Shown: positions 1 through 8,467 of the stretch, one piece after another | Layout: the number at the start of each line of letters is the position of its first letter | How positions within the stretch are numbered: position 1 is the stretch's first letter | Assembly (NCBI GenBank): GCA_040221175.1 | Contig: JAVJVK010000011.1 | Span: forward strand, 52,059-116,058 | DNA: 64,000 nt | Direction: 5' to 3' | Source of the DNA: Phycisphaerales bacterium | GTDB lineage: Bacteria > Planctomycetota > Phycisphaerae > Phycisphaerales > UBA1924 | The notes under the pieces: model-generated | What the model saw: only the letters and a program-made list of their open reading frames with translations | What the model was told of the DNA's origin: nothing | Databases searched by the model: none | Position numbers and translations under genes: made by a program

Positions 1-585
1 GCCCATGCCGCTGGCGATCTTGGCGGCGTTGGTGCCCACGACGCCGCCGCCCAGCACGAGAACCTTTCCGGGTTCAACACCGGGCACGCCGCCGAGCAGC
101 ACGCCGCGGCCCTGCTGTGGGCGCTCGAGGTACTTGGCGCCCTCTTGGGTGGCCATGCGGCCGGCGATCTCGCTCATGGGCGTGAGCAGCGGGAGGGTGG
201 GCTTGCCATTCAGGCCCGGGGCCTCGAGCGTTTCGTAGGCGACCGCGCAGATCTTGCGATCGAGGCAGGCCAGCGTGAGCTCGCGATCGGCGGCGAAGTG
301 GAAGTAGGTGAACACCACCTGCCCCTCGCGCATGTGCGGCCACTCGATGGGCTGGGGCTCCTTGACCTTCACGATCATGTCGGCCTGGGCCCACACCTCG
401 TCGGCGGTCTTGGCGATGCTTGCACCCACGTTCTCGTACGCGGAATCCTCGAAGCCGATGCCCAGGCCCGCGCCGGACTGGACGACCACGTCGTGCCCGT
501 CTCGGATGAGCAGATCGACCCCCACGGGCATCAGGCCAACGCGGTACTCATCGGGTTTGACCTCGGTAGGGACGCCAACGATCAT
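1..585 (-). CDS. ald: Alanine dehydrogenase, N-terminal part
   Basis: The gene runs off the left edge; 195 codons are visible. The protein begins MIVGVPTEVKPDEYRVGL, carries KVKEPQP near residue 75, and ends at the edge in the glycine-rich VLGGGVVGTNAAKIA, the start of the NAD-binding Rossmann fold. This is the typical N-terminal half of alanine dehydrogenase, a cytosolic enzyme that interconverts L-alanine and pyruvate plus ammonia using NAD. The ATG at 585 has a GAGGAG ribosome binding site 9 nt upstream. It diverges from the secreted protein at 948. The related transhydrogenase alpha subunit is the main alternative; the length and motifs favour Ald. Confidence 0.93.
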   Translation of the reverse strand, partial: MIVGVPTEVKPDEYRVGLMPVGVDLLIRDGHDVVVQSGAGLGIGFEDSAYENVGASIAKTADEVWAQADMIVKVKEPQPIEWPHMREGQVVFTYFHFAADRELTLACLDRKICAVAYETLEAPGLNGKPTLPLLTPMSEIAGRMATQEGAKYLERPQQGRGVLLGGVPGVEPGKVLVLGGGVVGTNAAKIASGMG

Positions 586-947
586 GCTCACAAGCTCCTC
601 TGGTCCAGGCGTGGTGCGACGCAACGGTGCGTCCAGGATTCCGGCCCTCGCAGGCGCTTTCTGGCGACGCGATGGACCATCGTGCGGGCCACCCGAGCGA
701 GCCCCTTGGGCCGCGTGGCGCGCATCGAGAATGGTATCCCCGTCCGGGAGGTGCGACCGGGCTTCCGGGCGTCGCGGTGATCATTCCAGCGAGGCCTGCC
801 GGTGCGAGGGGTTTCGGCTAGTATCCGCTCCTGGGGCGGCTCGGGCCCGCATCTCCTTGTAGCGCTCGGACCGGCTCAGGCATATAGGCCCCCTCGACGT
901 CCCGGCCTGGGGCGTTGGTTTCCTGACGCTACCGGAGGCAGTCGCGT
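586..947. other. Divergent intergenic region between ald and 948
   Basis: This 362-bp region holds no convincing gene. On the minus side the ald ribosome binding site lies directly beside the start. On the plus side a TAGTAT hexamer (819-824) could be a -10 element for the gene at 948, giving a leader of about 115 nt, and GGAGG at 934-938 is that gene's ribosome binding site. No clear -35 box is visible. Confidence 0.4.
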
Positions 948-2579
948 ATGTGCTTCAATCTTGCTCTCAGGCTCATGGCTCGCAGGTCTTCTGTCCGGCC
1001 GGCGGCCTTGCTGGCGGTCACGCTGGCCCTTGTGATCCCAGCCGTGGCGCAGGCGCAGGGAGGAGGCTTCATCGAGCGGGTCAACCGAGCGAATCGCGCG
1101 ATCCCCCAGGACCAGCGGGCCGACCAGGTGCTCTTCCCCGCCATGGCGGGCATGCAGGCGCCGCCGGCGGTGGTGGCCGTCACCGAGAACGGGCGCCCGA
1201 CCGATGCGATGCTGCTCGGCCCGGGGCTGCGGGGCTGGCAGGAAGCGGCGCAGTGGGCGGCTGCAGAACCCCAGCAGCAGATCATCGCCGCGCTCGACGA
1301 GATTACCCAGGTGGCACAGTTTCCCGACTCGATGGTGCTGGCTCAGCCCTACGGCATCGACGGCGTCTCGGTCGATCTGGTGCGCGCGGGGTTGTACACA
1401 GAACTGGGTGATCCGCCCACGCTGACGACCGCCGATTTCCGATACCTCCCCAAGTTGACCGACGTGGTCATCCTCGTCCACGTCGAGGCCAGCCGGCGGG
1501 TGACCGAGGGCGATCCGGCGGGCGCGATCGACGTGCTCATCGATCTGCTGCACCTCGGCCGGATGATGGCCAACCGCGAGTTCTTCGAAGAGGTCGAGTG
1601 GGGCTATCGTACGATGATCGATGCGACGATCCGCGTGCGCGACATCGCATACCTCGACTACTCGTCCAATCAGCCGTCGCTGACCTACGACCAACTGACT
1701 GCATCGATCAACCGGCTTGATCCTGGCCGACGCGGTTTCCTGATGCTCGACCGCCTTCGGCTGCCCGAAGGCGACCGCATCGGGGCCGAGCAGATCGTCG
1801 ACCGTCTTTTCAACGAGCGTGGGCGTCCGACCGACCGCTTCGCGCCCACCATGAGCGCCTTGAGCACGAACGATCGTCCGCTGCGTCGATTCAGCGAGGC
1901 AGGCCTGTGGAACCAGGTCCAGGCCGTCCATGGCGACGGTTTCGCCACGCGCAAGGCAGTGGCCGACGTCTTCAATGACTGGTCGCAGTTGTGGACGCAG
2001 AACGACTTCGCGCCCGGCCACAAGCTGGTCCGCGAATATGACCGCCTGAACCCGGTGACCGAGGGCGTGGTGCTGGCCATCGTGCCCGAGATGACGGGCC
2101 TGTTCAACGAGCGACGCATCCTGCGGACGGAGATCGCTGGGACCCGAGCGGCCCTGGGCGTGGTGGCGTATAAGGCACGGCTGCGCACGCTTCCGGTCAA
2201 CCTGGTGAGCCTGCGGCCGCAGATCTTGCCCGAGCGTGAGATCGATCCGTTCGGCCCGATCCGCGACGCCCAGAACCGTCCGCTGGTAAGCGAGTTCAAG
2301 TATCTGGTGCCTGCTCGAGACCTTCCGGTCGACCCTGCGGTGGGGCCCCAGCCGCTGGCTATCGATATCATCATGCTCAACCAGCGCAACTTCGCCATCG
2401 GCGTCGGTCTGGACGACGACGAGTTCGTGATCTGGTCCACCGGCCCGGACTCGGACGACGACACCGCCCGGCGCGTTCGCGAGAACACGCGGTCTCTGTA
2501 CGACGGTGACTACCTGATCTGGCCGCCGGTCATCTCTCTCTACCGTGAGTTCCTGCAGACCGAGGGCGAACTGCGCTGA
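948..2579 (+). CDS. Secreted protein of unknown function
   Basis: The protein has 543 residues and an N-terminal signal peptide: basic residues, a hydrophobic stretch (LLAVTLALVIPAVA), then AQAQG as a likely cleavage site. The rest is soluble and mostly helical, without a catalytic motif I recognise. The last about 60 residues (FVIWSTGPDSDDD, later DGDYLIWPP) resemble the C-terminal end of planctomycete pseudopilin-like proteins, where a similar 'sysvGpdg-D' stretch is common; this is a weak resemblance. The ATG at 948 has GGAGG 9 nt upstream. A second in-frame ATG at 975 is possible and would also leave a signal peptide. It reads toward trxB, 89 bp downstream, but nothing ties the two functions together. 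Confidence 0.8.
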   Translation: MCFNLALRLMARRSSVRPAALLAVTLALVIPAVAQAQGGGFIERVNRANRAIPQDQRADQVLFPAMAGMQAPPAVVAVTENGRPTDAMLLGPGLRGWQEAAQWAAAEPQQQIIAALDEITQVAQFPDSMVLAQPYGIDGVSVDLVRAGLYTELGDPPTLTTADFRYLPKLTDVVILVHVEASRRVTEGDPAGAIDVLIDLLHLGRMMANREFFEEVEWGYRTMIDATIRVRDIAYLDYSSNQPSLTYDQLTASINRLDPGRRGFLMLDRLRLPEGDRIGAEQIVDRLFNERGRPTDRFAPTMSALSTNDRPLRRFSEAGLWNQVQAVHGDGFATRKAVADVFNDWSQLWTQNDFAPGHKLVREYDRLNPVTEGVVLAIVPEMTGLFNERRILRTEIAGTRAALGVVAYKARLRTLPVNLVSLRPQILPEREIDPFGPIRDAQNRPLVSEFKYLVPARDLPVDPAVGPQPLAIDIIMLNQRNFAIGVGLDDDEFVIWSTGPDSDDDTARRVRENTRSLYDGDYLIWPPVISLYREFLQTEGELR

Positions 2580-2668
2580 ACTTCGGTGACGCCGCTCGGT
2601 GAAGGGCTCGGGAACATCCCGGGCCCGCTTGCGATTCACCTTCTTCCACCAACCTAGCGAGATCAACC

Positions 2669-3691
2669 ATGAGCGAGAACGGGCAGGACGCCAAGATCGA
2701 GAAGCTGGTCATCATTGGATCGGGGCCCGCCGGCTGGACCGCTGCGCTGTATGCATCAAGGGCCCAGCTTGATCCACTGTGTGTCATCGGGGTGCCCAAG
2801 CAGGACCCCGGCCCGGTGCTGCCCGGCGGCCAGCTCATGCTGACGACCGACGTGGAGAACTACCCCGGCTTCCCAGAGGGCATCGCCGGGCCGGAGATGA
2901 TGGGTCTCTTCCAGAAGCAGGCCGAACGATTCGGCGCTCGCGTCATGCACGACGACGTGAAGACGGTTGAGTTCAACGCCGAGCACACCCAGCCGCACGT
3001 GCTGACAACGGCCAGCGGGCAGACGATCCGTGCCCACGCCGTCATCATCGCCACCGGCGCGACGGCCAACTGGCTGGGGCTGGACAACGAGCTGCGGCTG
3101 GCCCAGACCGGCGGGGGCGTCTCGGCCTGTGCGGTGTGCGATGGCGCCCTGCCCATGTTCCGTGGCAACCCCGTGGCAGTCGTGGGGGGCGGCGATACCG
3201 CCATGGAAGAGGCCCACCACCTGAGCAAGTTCGCCTCCAAGGTCTACATCATCCATCGGCGTGACGAGCTGCGCGCCAGCAAGGTGATGCAAGAGCGCAC
3301 CCTGGGCAAACCCAACGTGGAGATGGTGTGGAACAGCACCGTGGTGGACGTGCTGGATCGCAAGGACGAGGCCTCGGGCGCCGACGTCATCCGGGCCGTC
3401 GTGCTCGAGGACACGATCTCCAAGGAGCGGCACGAGCTGGAAGTCAACGGCCTGTTCGTCGCCATCGGCCACACGCCGGCGACCAAGTTCCTGCGCGAGA
3501 GCGGTCTTGAGTTCGACTCGGCCGGCTACATCGACCTCAAGAAGCGGGACAGCACCACCAACATTCCGGGCGTCTTCGCCGCGGGCGATGTGGCCGATGC
3601 CCGGTACCGCCAGGCCGTTACCGCCGCCGGCATGGGCTGCCAGGCCGCCCTCGATGCCGAACACTGGCTGGGCTCGCACGCGCTGGTGTAG
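2669..3691 (+). CDS. trxB: Thioredoxin reductase
   Basis: This 340-residue FAD/NADPH flavoenzyme reduces thioredoxin in the cytosol. The FAD-binding GSGPAG is at residues 17-22, the redox-active CAVC at 154-157 (within SACAVCDGA), the NADPH-binding GGGDTAMEEA follows, and GVFAAGDV near the C-terminus is the second FAD motif. The length is slightly above the usual about 315 because of an insert after residue 40. No strong ribosome binding site is visible before the ATG. It ends 6 bp from the convergent gene at 3698. A thioredoxin-fold lipoprotein is encoded at 19040. Confidence 0.95.
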   Translation: MSENGQDAKIEKLVIIGSGPAGWTAALYASRAQLDPLCVIGVPKQDPGPVLPGGQLMLTTDVENYPGFPEGIAGPEMMGLFQKQAERFGARVMHDDVKTVEFNAEHTQPHVLTTASGQTIRAHAVIIATGATANWLGLDNELRLAQTGGGVSACAVCDGALPMFRGNPVAVVGGGDTAMEEAHHLSKFASKVYIIHRRDELRASKVMQERTLGKPNVEMVWNSTVVDVLDRKDEASGADVIRAVVLEDTISKERHELEVNGLFVAIGHTPATKFLRESGLEFDSAGYIDLKKRDSTTNIPGVFAAGDVADARYRQAVTAAGMGCQAALDAEHWLGSHALV

Positions 3692-3697
3692 TGGCGA

Positions 3698-4738
3698 TCA
3701 ATCGTCCTTCACCTCGTAAGGCTGCGTCCCGTCGCCACGATCGATCGTGTGGCTCTTGGGAACGGGCACGCCCTTTGGGATCTGCCGGCGGCCGGCGGCG
3801 TTCGTGTCCGAATCGGCAAGCACGAGTCGCTCGTCGAGCCTGGCTTCCGCCGCCAAAGCCTTCTGCCGTTCGTGCACGGCTCTTCGGCCCGAGACCACGC
3901 TCTTGTGCTTGGTATTCTGGACGGCCCAGTTCGCCGCCCGAGCCAGCGCGATCAGGCTCATGGCCAGCATGATGACGCCGGCGAGATAGGCGATCCAGAA
4001 GACCACGTAGAAGATGCCGAGGAAGCCGATGAAGCTGGCCAGCAGCACGCCGACGCCGTAGAAGGCGATCAGCCACGAAGCGGTCTGGCAGCGTCGCTCG
4101 GCGTCATCGTCGCCCATCCAGTTCGCCAGCGAGGCCAGCATGATGCCCAGCGGTACGAAGCCCGCGGCCGCGGCCAATCGCGCGATGCCGGCGGCCATGA
4201 ACAAGGCATTCTCGATCGCAGCGCTGTTGTTGAGTTGGGCGTTGCCGGCAAACCACGCCCCGATCTCCAGCCCGATGACCACGATCCATATGGCCTGGCC
4301 GATGACGGTCGCCAGTCGCAGCCGCGGGTTGTCGAACACGTCGCTGGTTCCCGGCTCATAACGGTCGGGCTTGGGCGTGGTCGCGAGCCACACCGCCGAG
4401 ACCCAGGCGCCGACGACGAGCAATCTCAGTCCGAACGTCACCGGGTGCGGAAAAACGCCCGCGATGGCGCCCATGAACCACGTGCCGATGAGCGCGAATG
4501 CCGCCAACCACAGCCAGGAACCCAGCTTCTTGACGTATGCGGTGGGCGCCCTGGATACGCCGGTGCCACGCCGCTTGTCGTAGGTGAGCTGTGCGTTGGC
4601 CGTGCCGCACTCGGGGCACACCGTGGCCCGGGGCAGGCCTGTCAGGTCATAGCTGCACTTGACGCACCGATACCCGTCCTCGAACGTGCCGGTGGGGGTC
4701 AGTCCGTGGCCCAGTTCGCGGGGATCGATGGGGCTCAT
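3698..4738 (-). CDS. Zinc-ribbon multi-pass membrane protein
   Basis: The protein has 346 residues. A zinc ribbon at the N-terminus (CVKCSYDLTGLP ... CPECG, residues 25-45) is followed by about six hydrophobic segments (about residues 75-260) and a charged, soluble C-terminal tail. It is one of seven genes in the window that combine this ribbon with membrane helices. Proteins of this kind are abundant in planctomycetes and have no assigned function. The start at 4738 has no Shine-Dalgarno sequence; a TACCAT hexamer lies 5 nt upstream, which suggests a leaderless mRNA. Confidence 0.85.
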   Translation of the reverse strand: MSPIDPRELGHGLTPTGTFEDGYRCVKCSYDLTGLPRATVCPECGTANAQLTYDKRRGTGVSRAPTAYVKKLGSWLWLAAFALIGTWFMGAIAGVFPHPVTFGLRLLVVGAWVSAVWLATTPKPDRYEPGTSDVFDNPRLRLATVIGQAIWIVVIGLEIGAWFAGNAQLNNSAAIENALFMAAGIARLAAAAGFVPLGIMLASLANWMGDDDAERRCQTASWLIAFYGVGVLLASFIGFLGIFYVVFWIAYLAGVIMLAMSLIALARAANWAVQNTKHKSVVSGRRAVHERQKALAAEARLDERLVLADSDTNAAGRRQIPKGVPVPKSHTIDRGDGTQPYEVKDD

Positions 4739-4743
4739 GCCTG

Positions 4744-4749
4744 ATGGTA
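4744..4749 (-). promoter_or_regulatory. Predicted -10 element of a leaderless promoter (gene 4738)
   Basis: TACCAT on the minus strand, 5 nt before the ATG, matching TANNNT. No ribosome binding site lies between it and the start codon, so transcription would begin at or within a base or two of the A of ATG. Confidence 0.55.
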
Positions 4750-4774
4750 CGGGCGGGTGGCTTCCGGGTTGCGG

Positions 4775-6523
4775 TTACACCGTCTGGTGGTCGGGCTGGT
4801 CCGTGGAGTCGGACTCGGCGTCCTTGTCGCCCTGCTTATCGAGGGCTGAGCGGGTCTCTTCCAGCAGTCGTTCGACCTGGAATGGCTTGAACAGCACGCA
4901 CTGAAGGCCTTCCTGCGAGGCTCGGACGATGCTGTGGCTGGGGTCGTAGCCGAAGCCGGTCATGAGGATGACCGGGACGTCGGGCAAGGCGCGTCGGGCT
5001 GCGGAAAAGACTTCGTAGCCGTTCCGGTCGGGCATCTTGATGTCACTGATCACGAGATCGAAGCCCTGACCATCGCTGGCGGCGGCGCGAACCTTCTCGA
5101 TGGCCGTCGCCCCATTGTCGCACACTTCGACCCGGGCGCCGCGGTTACGCAGCACGTCGGCGATGACCCGGCGAACGGCCGGCTCGTCGTCGGCGACGAG
5201 CACGCGCCGGCCGTCGATCAAGGGCTCGTGGCCGGTCGCGGCCATCGCCCGCTCGACGCCCAGCAGGGCGCGCGGCCCCTCGGCGACGCGCCGCATCCGA
5301 TCGCGGATCGAATCGACGTCGCCTGCAATCCGGCCCAGGCGGGCGGCCAGTTCGGGGTCGTCCTCGGACTTCTCTCGCATTTGATCGACGATGTCGGCGA
5401 TGTCGTCCAGCGGCTCTCGCAGTTCGCCCTGCATGCGGCCCGAGACGGTCGCGTTGGTCTCGCAACGCTCGACAACCAGGAGATCCAGCACCCGCAGGGC
5501 CATGGCCAGGTGTCGCGCGAAGTGTTCGGCAAACCGGCGGTCTTCTTCGTTGAACGCTCCGGGCTTGAGGGCTTCGACGTCCAGCACGCCGATGACGCGA
5601 TCATGCAGCCGCAGCGGAACGACCATCGCACTACTGGCCCCCTGGAGGCAGGGCAGGAATCGCGCGTCGTGGGCCGCGTCGTTGGAGACTTCGCTGACGC
5701 CGGTGGAGGCCACGAAGCCGGCGATGCCGTTGCCCTGTCGCGACGGGTAGAGATCAAGTTCGGCGGCCTGGGGGCTCAGGCCCTCGGAGATCACCAACTC
5801 GAGCTTGCCGGTCTTCTCGTTGATCAGGCGGATGGCAAAGTGGTCGAAGTTGAGCAGCTTGTGGGCGGTCTCGATGATCCGGTTCTCGAGCACGCTCAGG
5901 CGTTCCATCGCGTTCTTGGAGCGCACGAACTCGGGGTCGATCGAGACCAGATCGCGCCCGGCCTGCTCGATGGCCGTCATCTTGCGATCGAGCCGGCGAG
6001 ACTCGGAGACGTCGCGGATGACCGCGACCATGCGCGTATCGGCGACGCCCGCGCCTTCGCCCTGGGCCAGCGAGATCACGACCTCGTACCAGTTCTCTGA
6101 TTCGTCGTCGCCGATCTCGACATTTCGGGTCGTGCACCGGCCTCGCTGGTTGCGGCGTTCGACCAGCCAGTTGTAGCTGTCGCGGGCAGCCCCGCGGACG
6201 CGATCGCCCACGTCGGGGTCCAGCGTCCGGAAGAAGGCATTCGCCCACACGATCGAGCCGTCGGGGGCCATCAGACAAACACCCTCGTTGACGGCGTCAA
6301 GGAGGGCGTAGGCACGATCCATCTCGCTGAATTCGGGAAGGCTCTGGCCCTTTTGAAGCACCACGACGCGGCCGCCGGCCTCCCGCAGCTTGGCCGCTTT
6401 CTCGCGGACCTCGTTCGGCGAACAATGTTCCACGCGGGCAATCTGATCGGCATGCTGGTCAAGCTCGGAAGCATCAGCCTCCGAAGTGCCGACAATCAGG
6501 ATGGTGTACGCTGGATCACCCAT
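4775..6523 (-). CDS. PAS-GAF-pseudokinase-receiver signalling protein
   Basis: With the start at 6523 the protein has 582 residues. The domains in order are a short Rossmann-like N-terminus (1-60), PAS (about 72-175), GAF (about 210-345), a helical hairpin resembling a histidine-kinase dimerisation domain (about 352-415) and a C-terminal receiver (about 438-562). The receiver has the acidic pair D445/E447, phospho-acceptor D494, T522 and K546. In the helical hairpin the H-box reads QGELREPL where active kinases have SHELRTPL, so the phospho-accepting histidine is glycine (366), and there is no ATPase domain. It therefore probably acts as a sensor or scaffold with a receiver output, not as a kinase. 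An in-frame start at 6646 would add 41 residues that do not look like coding sequence. Confidence 0.85.
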   Translation of the reverse strand: MGDPAYTILIVGTSEADASELDQHADQIARVEHCSPNEVREKAAKLREAGGRVVVLQKGQSLPEFSEMDRAYALLDAVNEGVCLMAPDGSIVWANAFFRTLDPDVGDRVRGAARDSYNWLVERRNQRGRCTTRNVEIGDDESENWYEVVISLAQGEGAGVADTRMVAVIRDVSESRRLDRKMTAIEQAGRDLVSIDPEFVRSKNAMERLSVLENRIIETAHKLLNFDHFAIRLINEKTGKLELVISEGLSPQAAELDLYPSRQGNGIAGFVASTGVSEVSNDAAHDARFLPCLQGASSAMVVPLRLHDRVIGVLDVEALKPGAFNEEDRRFAEHFARHLAMALRVLDLLVVERCETNATVSGRMQGELREPLDDIADIVDQMREKSEDDPELAARLGRIAGDVDSIRDRMRRVAEGPRALLGVERAMAATGHEPLIDGRRVLVADDEPAVRRVIADVLRNRGARVEVCDNGATAIEKVRAAASDGQGFDLVISDIKMPDRNGYEVFSAARRALPDVPVILMTGFGYDPSHSIVRASQEGLQCVLFKPFQVERLLEETRSALDKQGDKDAESDSTDQPDHQTV

Positions 6524-6746
6524 TGCCACCCTGCCCCAGGACGCCCCCGCAGCAAACTCTAGGGGGCTGGCTGGCGAGGAATGCCCACGCCGGCCGGTTT
6601 GCCCCGCGATCGTCCACTCCCCAAGATCGGCATTTGACCTTGCCATGTTTCATCCGAACGGATAAACCCATCTCCGCGAAGAATCCATCCCGGCCGTCCA
6701 GTCCGGCCAGGCGTTCCAGCCCGCCTTCCGCCCCCGCCTTGCCCAA

Positions 6747-6752
6747 GATACT
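6747..6752 (+). promoter_or_regulatory. Possible -10 element of a leaderless promoter (ABC operon)
   Basis: GATACT ends 6 nt before the ATG at 6759. It differs from TANNNT only at the first base. No Shine-Dalgarno sequence is present. Confidence 0.35.
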
Positions 6753-6758
6753 CGGACC

Positions 6759-7739
6759 ATGATCGAAGCCCGAAACCTCCAGAAGAGCTATGGCCCCATC
6801 TACGCCCTGAGCGGTGTGAGCTTTGACGTGCCGCCGGGGCAGGTCACCGGGCTTCTGGGGGCCAATGGGGCGGGTAAGAGCACGACAATACGAATCATCA
6901 CCGGATATACGTCGCCCGACGCGGGTTGGGTCCGTGTTAAGGGCATCGATGCTTCCCGCGAGCCAATCAGGGTTCGCCAGCATATTGGGTATCTGCCCGA
7001 GTCGGCGCCGACCTACGGTGAGATGCCGGTCGAAGCACTCCTGCGTTTCCGGGCCTCGCTGCACGGGCTGCGTGGGAAGCGCCGCACCCAGGCCGTCGAT
7101 CGAGCGATCGATACCTGCGTGCTCGAATCCGTTCGCCGTCGTCGGGTCGGCAACCTCAGCAAGGGCTACAAGCAGCGCGTCGGGTTGGCGACTGCCATCC
7201 TGCATGACCCGGCCGTGCTCGTGCTTGACGAGCCGTCCAACGGGCTCGATCCCGGCCAGATCACCGAAACGCGGTCGCTCATTCGCCGGCTGGCCGAAGG
7301 CCGGACCGTGCTCGTGAGCAGCCACATCCTGCCCGAAATCGAGCGGACGTGCGACAGGGTAATCATTCTCGCCCGGGGGCGACCCTGTGCCGAGGGACCG
7401 CTGGATGAACTCCTTGCCCAGGGCGACCACGAACTCGTGTGCGAGGCGCGGTTTGCCGATCATCGGGCCGCGGCCGCGTCCGCGCGACAGGTGGAGGCAA
7501 CCGAAGGCGTTGTATCCCTGGTCTCGCGAGACATGGACGGCGGTGTCGCTCGCTGGCGCGTGGGATTCGACCCTGCCCGCATCACCGAACCGACGTTGCG
7601 CGAGCGCATCGGGGCCGAGCTTTCGAGAGCACAGGCCCAGGTACGCTTGCTGGAGCGTGAGAAAGCCTCGCTCGAGGGGTTGTTCCTTCGGCTCATGGAG
7701 CAGGGCCCGCAGCCTGCGAGCGGCGGGAGTGCGGCATGA
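6759..7739 (+). CDS. ABC transporter ATP-binding protein, GldA-like
   Basis: This 326-residue ATPase has Walker A GANGAGKST (about 34-42), the signature LSKGYKQR (133-140) and Walker B VLVLDEP (153-159), followed by an about 90-residue C-terminal extension as in exporters of the GldA/CcmA type. It would power the complex formed with the permease (7736) and the large auxiliary protein (8464). Each pair of genes overlaps by 4 bp, so the three are almost certainly co-translated. The family includes gliding-motility GldAFG and many exporters of unknown substrate; the sequence alone does not give the substrate. Confidence 0.92.
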   Translation: MIEARNLQKSYGPIYALSGVSFDVPPGQVTGLLGANGAGKSTTIRIITGYTSPDAGWVRVKGIDASREPIRVRQHIGYLPESAPTYGEMPVEALLRFRASLHGLRGKRRTQAVDRAIDTCVLESVRRRRVGNLSKGYKQRVGLATAILHDPAVLVLDEPSNGLDPGQITETRSLIRRLAEGRTVLVSSHILPEIERTCDRVIILARGRPCAEGPLDELLAQGDHELVCEARFADHRAAAASARQVEATEGVVSLVSRDMDGGVARWRVGFDPARITEPTLRERIGAELSRAQAQVRLLEREKASLEGLFLRLMEQGPQPASGGSAA

Positions 7740-8467
7740 AGGGGCTCCGCGTGACGTGGGCGATCGCCTGGCGCGAATTCGTGGCGCTGTTCCGCGTGCC
7801 CGTCGGCTGGCTCGTGCTGGCCCTGTATGCCGGGCTGTGGGGCGGCATGTTCGTGCAATTCGTACTGGTTCCAGGCGCGCCGGCGACCATGCGGCCCCTC
7901 TTTGCCACCGCGGCCTGGCTGATGCTGCCCATTGCTCCGGCGATCTCCATGCGCTTGGTGAGCGATGAACTGCGAACGGGCAGCTACGAACTTCTGGCAA
8001 CTTCGCCCGCGGGCGATCTCTCCCTTGCATTGGGCAAGTTCGTCGGCGCCGGCCTCTTCCTGCTGGCCCTGCTGGGCAGCACGCTGCCGCTGGTCGGCGT
8101 GCTGCTCGCGTTCAGTGATCCCATGCCCGATCCCGGTCCATTGATTGCCGGCTACCTGAGCGTCACGCTGCTGGGGCTCCTGTTCCTGTCGGTGGGCCTG
8201 CTGGCCTCCACGCTGACCGCGAGCCAGACGCTGAGTTTCCTTGGGGCCATGCTCGCGTTGTTCGTATGGCTGCTGGCCACGACCGCCGGCAGGGCGCGCG
8301 CACCCGACGAGATAGCCGACGTCCTGGCCACCCTGGCCATCACCGATCGCCTCGAGGGCTTCGCCAAGGGCGTCATCGACACCGGCGACGTCGGGTACTT
8401 TGTTGTATTGACCGGTTGGTTCGTCCTGGCTGCCTCCATGTGCCTGAGCGTCAGGAGGTGGCTGTGA
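7736..8467 (+). CDS. ABC transporter permease, GldF-like
   Basis: A 243-residue membrane protein with six hydrophobic segments. The conserved ABC-2 motif reads DELRTGSYELLATSP followed by LGKFVGA, typical of the GldF/NosY permease type. The ATG overlaps the stop of the ATPase gene (ATGA) and has GGGAG upstream. It forms the membrane channel of the exporter encoded by 6759-10575. Confidence 0.9.
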   Translation: MKGLRVTWAIAWREFVALFRVPVGWLVLALYAGLWGGMFVQFVLVPGAPATMRPLFATAAWLMLPIAPAISMRLVSDELRTGSYELLATSPAGDLSLALGKFVGAGLFLLALLGSTLPLVGVLLAFSDPMPDPGPLIAGYLSVTLLGLLFLSVGLLASTLTASQTLSFLGAMLALFVWLLATTAGRARAPDEIADVLATLAITDRLEGFAKGVIDTGDVGYFVVLTGWFVLAASMCLSVRRWL

